In this document: one piece after another, positions 1 through 7,721 of the stretch
Numbering within the stretch: the first letter of the stretch is position 1
Layout: each line of letters starts with the position of its first letter
Assembly (NCBI GenBank): GCA_009780545.1
Contig: WQZW01000014.1
Span: forward strand, 1-12,671
Source of the DNA: Treponema sp.
Lineage (GTDB): Bacteria; Spirochaetota; Spirochaetia; Treponematales; Breznakiellaceae
Reading direction: 5' to 3'
Length of the DNA: 12,671 nucleotides
Notes under the pieces: generated by a model
Database searches by the model: none
What the model saw: only the letters and a program-made list of their open reading frames with translations
What the model was told of the DNA's origin: nothing
Position numbers and translations under genes: made by a program

Positions 1-473
1 ACGGCGGCCTCGGTGATTCCCGGTCCGGCAAGGCTCTTCCTGCCGACCGCGCCGTCCACGATTACCTTGTCGGCACCGAGCCCGCGCATCCGGCCGATCA
101 GTTCCGGCATTTGGGCGATCATCGAAGGTCCGCCGATCTGGACGAACCCGTCCGAAAGGGCCCGCACGAGGACGATTTTTCCCAAGGGCGTGTTGTGGTC
201 GGTAACGCCGGCGATCTCCTTGGTGATGTCGCAGAGGCCGAGCAGTTCCGTCGCCGTCGCAAGGATCGTGCCCGCGCGGACGAAGATGCGGGGCTTTTCC
301 GTGGCGGTTACGATGTCGATACTTTCCCCGTCCCGTCCGATGCCGGTCAGCCCGAGGTTGAATCCCCGCCGGTAAAAGTCGGCGATGATCCCGTTCATAG
401 TGGTCGTCTTCCCGGTATTTTTCGCCGTTCCGACCAGCGAGACGCTGCGGTACCGGGAAAGCAGGTCCGCCAG
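1..473 (-). CDS. kamB: P-loop protein, probable lysine 5,6-aminomutase reactivase subunit KamB (C-terminus cut off by window edge)
   Basis: The frame is open from just after the kal stop to the window edge, 157 codons with no stop. It starts LADLLSRYRSVSLVG and has a Walker A P-loop at about residues 17-24 (GTAKNTGKT), then TGIGRDGES, ATEKPRIFV, DGFVQIGGP and VDGAVGRKS. As I remember KamB, it shares this layout: an N-terminal P-loop, a GRDGE motif and a conserved VDGA. KamB works with the MutS-like KamC to reactivate B12-dependent lysine 5,6-aminomutase during lysine fermentation. The kal gene directly upstream belongs to the same pathway and supports the call. No ATG, GTG or TTG lies between the in-frame stop upstream and the P-loop. 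The best start is CTG at 473, one base after the kal TAG, with GGAAAG just upstream. Family assignment is from memory of the motifs; another nucleotide-binding chaperone remains possible. Confidence 0.68.
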   Translation of the reverse strand, partial: MADLLSRYRSVSLVGTAKNTGKTTTMNGIIADFYRRGFNLGLTGIGRDGESIDIVTATEKPRIFVRAGTILATATELLGLCDITKEIAGVTDHNTPLGKIVLVRALSDGFVQIGGPSMIAQMPELIGRMRGLGADKVIVDGAVGRKSLAGPGITEAA

Positions 474-474
474 G

Positions 475-870
475 CTACTTTCCGTAGCGTTGCCTTTCCG
501 CCCGAACCACGCAGGTGCCGCTCGCCCTGCAGACCGTTACCGGAACCTCCAGCAGCTCCGCCGCCGACTCGCCGATCTCCGGCAGGGCCCGCAGCACCTT
601 CCGCGCCTCGAAGGTCATCTTGCGGGAGGTTTTCCCCACCGAGGTAATGCTCCCCTCCGCCTCGATGTAGTCCCCCGCCAGCACCGGCGCGAGGAACTCC
701 ACGTTGTCGTAGGCCACGAACAGCCCCTCGTCCCCGTCATGCCGGATCAAAAGCTCGGTGGCCACGTCGCCGAACAGCGAAAGCATCTTCGCCCCGTCGA
801 CCAGGTTCCCCCCGTAATGGGCGTCCCCCGACCCCATCCGCACCCTCAGCATCGTCTTTACCGTCTCCAT
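475..870 (-). CDS. kal: 3-aminobutyryl-CoA ammonia lyase (hotdog fold)
   Basis: The product is a 131-residue single-domain hotdog protein. It should remove ammonia from L-3-aminobutyryl-CoA to give crotonyl-CoA, a late step of lysine fermentation to butyrate and acetate, in the cytoplasm. Family signatures are [15 protein letters not shown] near residue 16, [36 protein letters not shown] and [11 protein letters not shown]. The ATG at 870 is preferred over the ATG at 924: it follows AGGAGG by six bases and gives the usual family length. The upstream ATG would add 18 residues of unlikely sequence, and it lies upstream of the predicted transcription start. The gene is expressed from its own promoter and is followed within one base by the kamB-like gene. 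Beta-alanyl-CoA ammonia lyases are close relatives, so substrate is inferred mainly from the neighbour. Confidence 0.85.
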   Translation of the reverse strand: METVKTMLRVRMGSGDAHYGGNLVDGAKMLSLFGDVATELLIRHDGDEGLFVAYDNVEFLAPVLAGDYIEAEGSITSVGKTSRKMTFEARKVLRALPEIGESAAELLEVPVTVCRASGTCVVRAERQRYGK

Positions 871-911
871 TTCGCCCTCCTGAAAGTTCGTTTCATAACC
901 GTTCAAGTCGG

Positions 912-940
912 ATTCTACCGGCAAAAACCGTTCTTATCAA
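912..940 (-). promoter_or_regulatory. Sigma70-like promoter of kal-kamB
   Basis: On the minus strand TTGATA (940-935) and TAGAAT (917-912) are separated by exactly 17 bases, each matching five of six consensus positions. The predicted start of transcription is near 905, giving a 35-nt leader with a strong ribosome binding site before the ATG at 870. Read from sequence only. Confidence 0.6.
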
Positions 941-946
941 GATTAA

Positions 947-976
947 GGCGGGAAGGCTTTAGCCTGAACAGCGCGC
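947..976 (-). repeat. Dispersed 30-nt repeat, copy 1
   Basis: Read on the minus strand, this is GCGCGCT, two variable bases, TCAGGCTAAAGCCTTC, one variable base, then CGCC. It matches 12021-12050 on the plus strand at 27 of 30 positions. The core is a near-palindrome (AGGCT-AA-AGCCT). This copy sits six bases upstream of the kal -35 box, in a non-coding spacer. Confidence 0.6.
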
Positions 977-977
977 G

Positions 978-1006
978 GCTTCACTCCGCCTCCTCTCCTG
1001 TGAAGC
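978..1006 (+). repeat. Inverted repeat GCTTCAC/GTGAAGC upstream of the transporter promoter
   Basis: A perfect 7-bp inverted repeat (978-984 with 1000-1006) surrounds a 15-nt pyrimidine-rich loop. It lies just upstream of the proposed -35 box of the SBF transporter, so it is outside that transcript. It could be an operator or part of the neighbouring repeat element; no role can be assigned. Confidence 0.35.
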
Positions 1007-1011
1007 TTCCG

Positions 1012-1041
1012 TTACCATTTTTCCGATTTTTGTGCTATTAT
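1012..1041 (+). promoter_or_regulatory. Extended -10 promoter of the SBF transporter gene
   Basis: TTACCA (1012-1017) and TATTAT (1036-1041) are 18 bases apart, and TGC directly before the -10 makes it an extended -10 element. The predicted transcription start is near 1048, leaving a 59-nt leader. AAAGGAGA lies seven bases before the ATG at 1107. Confidence 0.5.
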
Positions 1042-1106
1042 TGCCGTACAAAACCTAAAGTGGCGGAAAGTCCGAAAGCTAAACCTAAGCGTAAAGGAGA
1101 TTTGCA

Positions 1107-2069
1107 ATGTCATTAAAGCCGGCGCAAATTGCGGACAACATAAACGGCAAACTTGAACGGTTGATGCCCGTGCTGTTTCCTTTTGGAGTGGTTCTCGGTT
1201 TTGCCATGCACGGATTTTTCTCGCACGTCCGCCCGCTGGTTCCCGTACTCTTTGGCCTTATCACCCTTTCCGGCACCTTAAGGCTGAAGTTTACCGAATT
1301 CGGCAGCACGATCCGCAATCCGTTCCCGATTCTTCTTTTCCTTGCCATGGTACGCGTGTTGATGCCATTGACAGCAATGTTTGTCTCCAAATTTTTCTTC
1401 TTTGACGTAGACCCAAATATAGTAACCGGATTTGTACTTTTGTTTTCCGGACCGGTGGCCATTGCAAGTTTTATTTGGACCGGGATGTTCCGCGGGAACA
1501 GGGCTCTTTGCCTTACCATAATTTTTATTGACACCATGCTTGCCCCGATTTCGGTTCCCGGAACTCTGTCAATCCTGTTTGGCGAAATGGTAAAAATGGA
1601 TATGGGCGGCATTGCAATGTCGCTTGTATGGATGGTGGTGCTTCCAACAATTGCCGGCGTTACCCTTAACGAAACAAGCAGGGGAAAAATTCCCGCACTG
1701 ATCTGCCCTTACCTTAGCCCGGTATCAAAGATACTGTTCATGACCGTGATTGCCGCCAACTCGTCGGCGCTCGTTTCCGTGGTGCACTTTAGGGATCCTC
1801 TGGTTTGGAAAGTGGCGACTCTCAGCATTTCGCTTTCGGTAACCGCCTTCCTTCTGGCAAGGCTTGTCGTCGCGGTCTCAAAGTGCGGTGCGGAAAAAGA
1901 GGTGACGCTGTTTTTTACGGTTGGGATGAAGAACATCAGCGTAGTTACGACGATTGCGGTAGCCTTTTTCCCGGAAGGAATCGTCGCCCTTCCGGCAATT
2001 ACCGGAATACTGTTTCAGCAGATCATAGCGGCGGTGATGTCGAGATTTGTCAAACGGTCCAAGCCGTAG
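1107..2069 (+). CDS. Bile acid:sodium symporter (SBF/BASS) family transporter
   Basis: A 320-residue integral membrane protein with about nine or ten hydrophobic segments covering nearly its whole length. A short polar N-terminus (to about residue 18) and basic C-terminus (RFVKRSKP) flank the membrane part. The late segment GMKNISVVTTIAVAFFP followed by a hydrophobic helix ending at MSRF resembles the conserved GMRN-type region of BASS transporters. These usually couple sodium entry to uptake of an organic acid; substrates in bacteria include bile acids and ketopantoate, and none can be named here. The start follows a good Shine-Dalgarno sequence. The gene is divergent from kal and convergent with lsrF, so it looks like a single-gene unit. 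Its codons use more A and T (AAA, TTT, ATT, GTA) than the flanking genes, which may mark a different origin. Confidence 0.75.
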   Translation: MSLKPAQIADNINGKLERLMPVLFPFGVVLGFAMHGFFSHVRPLVPVLFGLITLSGTLRLKFTEFGSTIRNPFPILLFLAMVRVLMPLTAMFVSKFFFFDVDPNIVTGFVLLFSGPVAIASFIWTGMFRGNRALCLTIIFIDTMLAPISVPGTLSILFGEMVKMDMGGIAMSLVWMVVLPTIAGVTLNETSRGKIPALICPYLSPVSKILFMTVIAANSSALVSVVHFRDPLVWKVATLSISLSVTAFLLARLVVAVSKCGAEKEVTLFFTVGMKNISVVTTIAVAFFPEGIVALPAITGILFQQIIAAVMSRFVKRSKP

Positions 2070-2085
2070 AGCGGCCTCGAGGTGA

Positions 2086-2120
2086 AGCCGAAACCCGACC
2101 GTGTCGACCGAGTTTCGGCT
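2086..2120. terminator. Hairpin between the convergent SBF transporter and lsrF genes
   Basis: AGCCGAAAC (2086-2094) pairs with GTTTCGGCT (2112-2120), nine perfect base pairs, extended inward by CG/CG past one mismatch. It lies 16 bases after the transporter stop and nine bases beyond the lsrF stop on the other strand. There is no clear T-run on either side, so it may be a weak bidirectional terminator or a 3'-end stabiliser. Confidence 0.5.
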
Positions 2121-2129
2121 CCGTCGTAT

Positions 2130-3014
2130 TTATGCGCCCGCCGTCATCTCGCAGAAAAATTTCCAGGCGTCCTTGTCCGTGTACCTGTCGTGCACGATCC
2201 GACCTATTGCGTCGGCCATCGCGACGGGATGTTCGCTCTGGAAAATGTTCCGGCCCATGTCCAATCCCCTGGCCCCGCCCTGTATGGCCCTGTAAGCCAT
2301 GGTCAGCGCTTCTTGTTCCGGCAGTTTCTTTCCGCCGGCCACCACGATGGGAACCGGGCAGGCGGCGACAACTTCCTCGAAGTTGTCGCAGTAGTAGGTT
2401 TTGATGATCTGCGCGCCCAGCTCGGCAACAATGCGGGTGGCGAGCTTGAAATACTGCGGCGTTCTTTCCATGTTCTTTCCCACGGCGATCACTCCAAGAG
2501 CGGGAATGCCGAAGCGCGCGCCCGCATTGATCACGGCGGAAAGATTTTCGATGCTGGAAAGCTGGCCGTCCGCGCCGATAAAGGTCTGGACGGCCAGGCA
2601 GTCGGCGTTCATCCGGATTGCATCCTCGATGTCCACGGAGACAATCTCATGGCTGAGGTCCTCGTCGAGCATGGACGAGCCGGCCGACACGCGCAGAGCC
2701 ACGCCTTTCCGGTACGCCGGACTCACGCAGGTCCGCAGCGCGCCCCTTGTCGCCATAAACACGTCAATGCTGTCGGCCAGTTGCGGGATAAGCAGGTCCA
2801 GGCGTTCCAGCCCGGACACCGATCCCATAAAGTACCCGTGGTCGAAGGCGAACATAACGGTGTTGCCGCTTTTCCTGTCAAAAATATTTCCCAGGCGTTT
2901 TTTCATGCCCCAGTCCAGATTCGCGGCACCCTTTACGTGAAAATCACCTGCGGTCGCAAAGGGCCTGTCAAGGTGATAGTTCTTTTCGATCTTCGTTCCC
3001 TCAGTGTCAGCCAT
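2130..3014 (-). CDS. lsrF: LsrF, 3-hydroxy-5-phosphonooxypentane-2,4-dione thiolase
   Basis: A 294-residue class I aldolase-like TIM-barrel protein, close in length and sequence to E. coli LsrF. Shared blocks include LDWGMKKRL (33-41), VMFAFDHGYF (53-62), ATRGALR, RIVAELGAQIIKTYY (194-208), PVPIVVAGGKKLPE and GLDMGRNIFQSEHPVAM. Lys205 in IIKTYY matches the catalytic lysine described for LsrF. The known reaction transfers an acetyl group from the phosphorylated AI-2 breakdown product to CoA, yielding dihydroxyacetone phosphate and acetyl-CoA. It is the last gene of the operon, 14 bases after lsrB, with GAGGG upstream of its ATG. E. coli carries lsrG next in line; here the operon stops at a hairpin. 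Orthology to LsrF looks strong; the substrate could be altered if the ligand differs. Confidence 0.92.
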   Translation of the reverse strand: MADTEGTKIEKNYHLDRPFATAGDFHVKGAANLDWGMKKRLGNIFDRKSGNTVMFAFDHGYFMGSVSGLERLDLLIPQLADSIDVFMATRGALRTCVSPAYRKGVALRVSAGSSMLDEDLSHEIVSVDIEDAIRMNADCLAVQTFIGADGQLSSIENLSAVINAGARFGIPALGVIAVGKNMERTPQYFKLATRIVAELGAQIIKTYYCDNFEEVVAACPVPIVVAGGKKLPEQEALTMAYRAIQGGARGLDMGRNIFQSEHPVAMADAIGRIVHDRYTDKDAWKFFCEMTAGA

Positions 3015-3028
3015 GATTGCCCTCTTTG

Positions 3029-4096
3029 TTAGAAATTGTAGTTGTCCATGTTCGCGGCCGTGAACACGACACGCTCGGGAAGAAGCACCACGCCGGAAGT
3101 CGGCGAAGTGAAGGCTCCGGGATCAAGCACGGTGTTGGGAAGAACCTCGACCGTTCCGATGCCCGGAACGTTGATCTTGTCGCCTATCCTGATCTGCTTG
3201 CCGGAAGCCAGGTGGAACGCAAGGTACGCCCCAAGCGCGCCCTGCTGGCCCGCATCCCAAAGGCCCCATCGCTCGACTATGCCGGCGCGTGCAAACGGTT
3301 TTATGGAATTGGGTGGAGCGAAGCCGGTGATCGTAACGTTGCTTGCGTTTCTTCCCAGATTCTGCGCGGCCTGCAGCTGGCCGGGAAGCGCGGTCGAGTC
3401 GTTGCAGATGATAAGGTCGATGTTGCCGTGTGCCTGCAAAATCGCCTGGCCGACACTGAGCGCCTGTTCCGGGTTTTGGTTGCTGTAGTAGTTTTCCGGA
3501 CGGACGTTGATCCAGCGCGGAAAATTCTGCCTGATGTACGCCTCGCCGGCGGCGTTCCACGAATTCTGATCGGCAACCGTCGCCTGGGAATAGTGCCACA
3601 CGTACCGTATGGCGGTGTTGGGATCGAGGCCTCGGTTCCGCAGCGCGTCAACTCCCATGTCAACCAGCATCCGGCCCAGAATGTCCGGCGTTCCCTGGGA
3701 AACCATTACGGAGCGCGCGTTCCCGGAAACGTCGGCGTCCCATGTGGTAACCGCAAGGCCGGCCCTCATCGCATCCTGCATCGCCCCGTCCAGTGCCGTA
3801 GCGTCCAGCGACGAAACGGAAATGCCGTCAACGCCCTGCGCGATGGCCTGGCGGATAATCCGTACCTGCTCGGCGACGGAAGCTTCCGGGTGCCCGACGT
3901 AGCGCACCGTGTAGCCGTTGGCCTTCGCATGGGCCTGCGCGCCGTCGTTGGCGGCCTCGAAAAAAGCGTTCCCGGTAAGCTTGGGGATAAGCCAGATTTC
4001 CTTTTGGCCGGAATCCCGCTGCCCGCTGGCGAACAGCATGGCGGGTGCCGCCACCATGACGAACGCAAACACGACGATACAAATTTTCTTAATCAT
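3029..4096 (-). CDS. lsrB: LsrB-type periplasmic autoinducer-2 binding protein
   Basis: A 355-residue periplasmic binding protein with a basic N-terminus (MIKK), a hydrophobic stretch and a likely signal peptidase I site around LFAS-GQ; there is no lipobox cysteine. It aligns with LsrB throughout: IPKLTGNAFF, SVAEQVRIIRQAI, TWDADV, SQGTPDILGRMLVDM, TVADQNSW, FAPPNSIKPFARAGIVERWGL and VVLLPERVVF. Of the six AI-2 contacts known in the Salmonella/E. coli receptor (K35, D116, D166, Q167, P220, A222), four are kept as K39, D120, D176 and Q177. By my alignment, P220 and A222 are replaced by N232 and S234. The ATG overlaps the lsrD stop in ATGA, suggesting coupled translation, with AGGAG upstream. 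LsrB orthology is strong; binding of canonical AI-2 is inferred. Confidence 0.88.
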   Translation of the reverse strand: MIKKICIVVFAFVMVAAPAMLFASGQRDSGQKEIWLIPKLTGNAFFEAANDGAQAHAKANGYTVRYVGHPEASVAEQVRIIRQAIAQGVDGISVSSLDATALDGAMQDAMRAGLAVTTWDADVSGNARSVMVSQGTPDILGRMLVDMGVDALRNRGLDPNTAIRYVWHYSQATVADQNSWNAAGEAYIRQNFPRWINVRPENYYSNQNPEQALSVGQAILQAHGNIDLIICNDSTALPGQLQAAQNLGRNASNVTITGFAPPNSIKPFARAGIVERWGLWDAGQQGALGAYLAFHLASGKQIRIGDKINVPGIGTVEVLPNTVLDPGAFTSPTSGVVLLPERVVFTAANMDNYNF

Positions 4097-5139
4097 CTTT
4101 TTTCTCCTGTCAGATCAGTTTTTCCTCCGGTTAACAACCGGAAATCAAATCTTTTAAAAAGTGAGGAAACGGAAACGCCGGATGCAATTCCCCGTATGCC
4201 CAGAACGGCGATCAGCAAAATTCCCACGGGAATGTCCTGATGCTGCGGGAATATTCCCACCATGGAAAGCCCGGATCGCATCACCCCGATTATCAGGGCC
4301 GCAAGTGCCGTGCCGACAACGCCGCCTCGTCCCCCAAAAATCGAAGTCCCGCCAAGGACGACGGCGGTAATAACAGGCAGGGTAAGTTCCCTTCCGTAAT
4401 CCGCCCTGGCAGTTCCAAGATAGGAAGTGAGGATGATCCCGGCCAGCGCGGCTCCCATACCGGAAAGCATGTAGGCGCTCATGATCACGCGCCTGGAATT
4501 AATGCCGGAATACTCGGCGGCATTTTGATTTATGCCGCACAGAAAAACGCGGCGGCCGTATTTCGTGCGGTGCAGAAGAACGAAGGCAATCGTTGCAAGA
4601 ATGATAAAAATAACAAACTGGAAAGGAATCCCGAAAAAGCGCAGCGAGGTAAAACCGGTAAAGCTCTGCGGAAAACCGCTTATCCCCCTGTGCGCTTCCA
4701 CGCCGGCTATTCTTGTCATCGTTACCGCAACTCCGGCGTAAAAGAAGGATCCGCCGAGCGTTACGACCATCGCCTGCACCCTGGCGTACGCCACCAGAAA
4801 ACCGCTGAACATGCCGCACGCCGCCCCGACCATAAGGGCGAACGCGCATGCAACCCAGACGTTCGCCCCCGCCTGCTGCCATAAAAGGCCCACCGTTACC
4901 GAAGAGAGGCCGACGATTGCGCCGGCCTGAATGTCTATGCCGCCGGTTATCAAAACGAACGTGACGAACAGGGCGATTATGCAGATCGACAGAAAATCGT
5001 TTATACTGCCGAACAGAATCTGCGGGCGCAGAAACCGGGGATTAAGGTAACCGAAAATTAAAATTTCCGCAATAAGCAACGCCAAAAGAAAAAATTCAAA
5101 GCGAAACAGAACTTTTTTCCATTCAAGTCGTTCCGGCAT
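4093..5139 (-). CDS. lsrD: LsrD-type ABC transporter permease
   Basis: A 348-residue inner-membrane permease of the ribose/branched-chain type (BPD_transp_2 family), with about eight to ten hydrophobic helices. Typical landmarks are ITGGIDIQAGAIVGLSSV, ARVQAMVVTLGGSFFYAGV, GRRVFLCGINQNAAEYSGIN and TAVVLGGTSIFGGRGGVVGT; the last is the conserved permease region near the ATPase contact. With LsrC it should form the membrane channel for the LsrB ligand. The ATG at 5139 is chosen because AGGAGGG lies a few bases upstream, giving a 17-base overlap with lsrC. The open frame extends 21 codons further, but that part is basic and lacks a good ribosome site. LsrC and LsrD are similar to each other and to other sugar permeases; the name follows gene order. 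Confidence 0.85.
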   Translation of the reverse strand: MPERLEWKKVLFRFEFFLLALLIAEILIFGYLNPRFLRPQILFGSINDFLSICIIALFVTFVLITGGIDIQAGAIVGLSSVTVGLLWQQAGANVWVACAFALMVGAACGMFSGFLVAYARVQAMVVTLGGSFFYAGVAVTMTRIAGVEAHRGISGFPQSFTGFTSLRFFGIPFQFVIFIILATIAFVLLHRTKYGRRVFLCGINQNAAEYSGINSRRVIMSAYMLSGMGAALAGIILTSYLGTARADYGRELTLPVITAVVLGGTSIFGGRGGVVGTALAALIIGVMRSGLSMVGIFPQHQDIPVGILLIAVLGIRGIASGVSVSSLFKRFDFRLLTGGKTDLTGEKR

Positions 5140-6160
5140 TTTCACCCTCCTGCGTTTTTGCAAGAAGCCGCGTCTTTGCAATAAGCCGTTGCCGTCTTGC
5201 ACGTTCCGCCGTCCTCTGTTTTAGCAACGCATCCGCAACAATAATCACGATAAGAATCATGCCGGTAATAAAGTCGTCGTCCGCCGTGAAATTGAGGAAC
5301 ACGAGAATCGGGCGAATCGACGTTATCAGAACGGCACCGATAAACGCGCCGACAAGGGATCCGGTGCCGCCTGAAAGACTTACGCCGCCCAGAACGCAGG
5401 CGGCGATTGCGCGCATCTCGTGGCCCGCACCGGCCATCGGCGCAACCATTCCTATCCTGCTGGCGAACATGATTCCGCCCGCCGCGGCGAGAAGGCCGCT
5501 TAGGACAAAGGCCAGGGTTTTGGTAAGGCGCACGGGAATCCCCAAAAACACCGCACACGCCGCATTGTCGCCGATTGCGGCAAAGTACCGGCCCTGCCTT
5601 ATCCGTGCCATGAGAACCGTGCCGACGACGGCGACCAGTGCGGCAATCCAGAAAAATGCCGAAAGTCCCAGAAACGAAACCCGAGCAAGGTTCACGAATC
5701 GGTCCGGCAATTCCGTAACCCAGCGTCCGTCGGTGTACAAAAAGACAATTCCCCTAACAACGGCGGCGGTTCCCAGAGTCATTATTATGGAAGGTATTTT
5801 GAGCCGGACGCAGCCCAGGCCGTTCGCCAGGCCGCAGATCAAGCCCAGAACCAGTGCGAACGCCGCCGCTTGTTGCCACGGCGTTCCGTCGCGAACCATG
5901 GTGGCGACGACGGCGGCGCAGAGGCCGGCGATTGCCCCGACCGAAACGTCTATCTCGCCGGAAATGATGACAAAGGATATGCCTATCGCCAGCATTGCGA
6001 ACACCACGCTGTCGTTCAGTATCAAAAGAACGTTGTCAAGTCTTAGAAAATTGCTGTTGACGATCCCAACAAAAACAAACAGAACCGCCAAAAACGACAG
6101 CGGCACAAGCTCTCTTATTTTGAGCGCGCCCTTAAGCGGCGACAAGCGCATTCCCGTCAT
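5123..6160 (-). CDS. lsrC: LsrC-type ABC transporter permease
   Basis: A 345-residue inner-membrane permease of the same family as its downstream neighbour. Visible landmarks are VIISGEIDVSVGAIAGL, LKIPSIIMTLGTAAVVRGI, GRYFAAIGDNAACAVFLGI, RAIAACVLGGVSLSGGTGSLVGAF and a basic cytoplasmic tail after VADALLKQ that ends in the region overlapping lsrD. The start is placed at the ATG at 6160, which overlaps the lsrA stop as ATGA; a GTG six codons upstream is an alternative. It should pair with LsrD in the channel and with LsrA for energy. Its position directly after the ATPase matches lsrC in enterobacteria. Confidence 0.85.
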   Translation of the reverse strand: MTGMRLSPLKGALKIRELVPLSFLAVLFVFVGIVNSNFLRLDNVLLILNDSVVFAMLAIGISFVIISGEIDVSVGAIAGLCAAVVATMVRDGTPWQQAAAFALVLGLICGLANGLGCVRLKIPSIIMTLGTAAVVRGIVFLYTDGRWVTELPDRFVNLARVSFLGLSAFFWIAALVAVVGTVLMARIRQGRYFAAIGDNAACAVFLGIPVRLTKTLAFVLSGLLAAAGGIMFASRIGMVAPMAGAGHEMRAIAACVLGGVSLSGGTGSLVGAFIGAVLITSIRPILVFLNFTADDDFITGMILIVIIVADALLKQRTAERARRQRLIAKTRLLAKTQEGENAGTT

Positions 6161-7689
6161 ATCCCGCCATCCTCGCACGAACCGAAAGAAGCCCGCGTCA
6201 AAGTGTCTTCCGTTATTTCTTCTCTTGAGGAAAATTCGCGGTTTATCCTGCCCTGGAACATCGTCATCGCCCGGTCGCTAAGCTCGACGATTTCTTCCAT
6301 GTCGGAAGATATCAAAAGAATGGCAACGCCGCGTTCCTTAAGTTCGGCGATGATCGCATAGATGTCGCCGCGCGCTCCCGCATCTATCCCGCGCGTCGGT
6401 TCGTCCAGAATGACCAGGCGCGGATCGGTCGAAAGACAGCGGCCTATGACAATTTTCTGTTGATTGCCACCGGAAAGGCTGGCCATTTCCTGACGCGCCG
6501 ATCCCTTCACGCTGAATTCGCCTATGCATTTTTCCGCCAGGGCACGTTCCGCAGTGAAATTTACAAAAAAGCGCGACATGGACGAAAGGTATGCGGAACT
6601 AAGGTTTACGGCAAGACTGCTGTTTCTGAAAACGCCGTTCAGGAAGCGGTCCTCGGGAACGTAGTTTATTCCCCTTTTTATGATTGCGCTTGTCTTCATG
6701 CCGGTTATGTTTTCGCCGTCAAGCAACGCCCGGCCCGACAGACAAGCGTCCCTGCCAAAAATCGTCATGGCAAGTTCCGTTCTGCCCGCGCCCACGACGC
6801 CGCACAGCCCGAGAACCTCGCCGGGACGAATGCTCATGTTCACGTCGCTGAAACCGTAACCGCCGAAGTTGCACAGCTCGAAAACCGGCTTCGTTTGTGC
6901 GGCCACGCTCGCCGCAGTTTTTTTCGCCGGTGCCTTGCCGGAAAAGCCCTCCGGCAGAAGGCCGGCAAGCAGCTTTCCTCGGTCGAAATCCCCGACCCTG
7001 CCGGAAAGGGCGATAAGCCCGTCCCGCATGATCGCAACCCGTGTCGCGATCATGAACACTTCGTTGAGGCGGTGGGTTATGTAGACGATGGCGATGTTTT
7101 TCTTTTTGAGCGCCTCGATCACCCTGAAAAGCGAACCGGCCTCGTCGAAGGTGAGCGCGCTCGTCGGCTCGTCAAGGAACAGAACCCGCGCGTCGCGCAA
7201 CAGGCCCCGCAGAATTTCCACCAGCGACTGTTCCGCTATCGACAACGTTCTTGCACTGCGGGAAAGGTCGAGCTTCCAGCCGAGCTGCTCCGCGATGGCC
7301 GCCAGCCGCGCTTTGAGCACCGATTTCCTTTCGCGAAAACCCATCAGCACGTTCTGCTCCGCCGTCATGTTGGGGAACAGCATCGGCTCCTGCGGGACAA
7401 GGTACGCGCCCCTGCCCAGCGATACGTCCGGCCTGGAAAATTCCAGCCGCTCGCCGCCAATAAAAATATCGCCGCTGTCCGGCTTGTGGATTCCCATCAC
7501 GCACTTTACCAGCGTGCTTTTGCCGGCGCCGTTGCCGCCCACGAGCGCAAGCACTTCCCCCGGCAACAGGTCCATGTCGATTCCGCGCAGGACTTCGTTT
7601 TTGCCGAAGGACTTGCAGATTCCGCGCACGGAAAGTGCCGGAGCGTTTTTTCCCTGAGAAATTCGATCAGCTTCCGTCATAACGCCCAC
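6157..7689 (-). CDS. lsrA: LsrA-type ABC transporter ATPase (two nucleotide-binding domains)
   Basis: A 510-residue cytoplasmic ATPase with two tandem ABC domains, the layout of sugar importers such as RbsA. Domain 1 has Walker A GGNGAGKST (about 51-59), the LsrA-like signature LSIAEQSLVEI (about 149) in place of LSGG, and Walker B VLFLDEPTS (about 170). Domain 2 has a degenerate Walker A (GVVGAGRTE, about 297), as expected for the family, signature LSGGNQQKIVIGR (about 405) and Walker B VILDEPTRGID (about 426). It should drive uptake through LsrC/LsrD. GTG at 7689 is chosen because AAAGGGG lies seven bases before it and the length equals that of E. coli LsrA. ATG at 7680 is the alternative. 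An ATG at 7734 lies between the operators, has no ribosome site and is rejected. First gene of the operon. Confidence 0.87.
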   Translation of the reverse strand: MGVMTEADRISQGKNAPALSVRGICKSFGKNEVLRGIDMDLLPGEVLALVGGNGAGKSTLVKCVMGIHKPDSGDIFIGGERLEFSRPDVSLGRGAYLVPQEPMLFPNMTAEQNVLMGFRERKSVLKARLAAIAEQLGWKLDLSRSARTLSIAEQSLVEILRGLLRDARVLFLDEPTSALTFDEAGSLFRVIEALKKKNIAIVYITHRLNEVFMIATRVAIMRDGLIALSGRVGDFDRGKLLAGLLPEGFSGKAPAKKTAASVAAQTKPVFELCNFGGYGFSDVNMSIRPGEVLGLCGVVGAGRTELAMTIFGRDACLSGRALLDGENITGMKTSAIIKRGINYVPEDRFLNGVFRNSSLAVNLSSAYLSSMSRFFVNFTAERALAEKCIGEFSVKGSARQEMASLSGGNQQKIVIGRCLSTDPRLVILDEPTRGIDAGARGDIYAIIAELKERGVAILLISSDMEEIVELSDRAMTMFQGRINREFSSREEITEDTLTRASFGSCEDGGI

Positions 7690-7721
7690 GGCGAGTCCCC
7701 TTTGCCACAATCGAAATTTCA

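Noticed and set aside
13..1116. Several plus-strand frames over kal and kamB
   Set aside because: They are proline- and arginine-rich shadows of the two minus-strand genes.
3017..4240. A 407-codon plus-strand frame across lsrB
   Set aside because: It overlaps an unambiguous binding-protein gene and lacks a ribosome site or domain.
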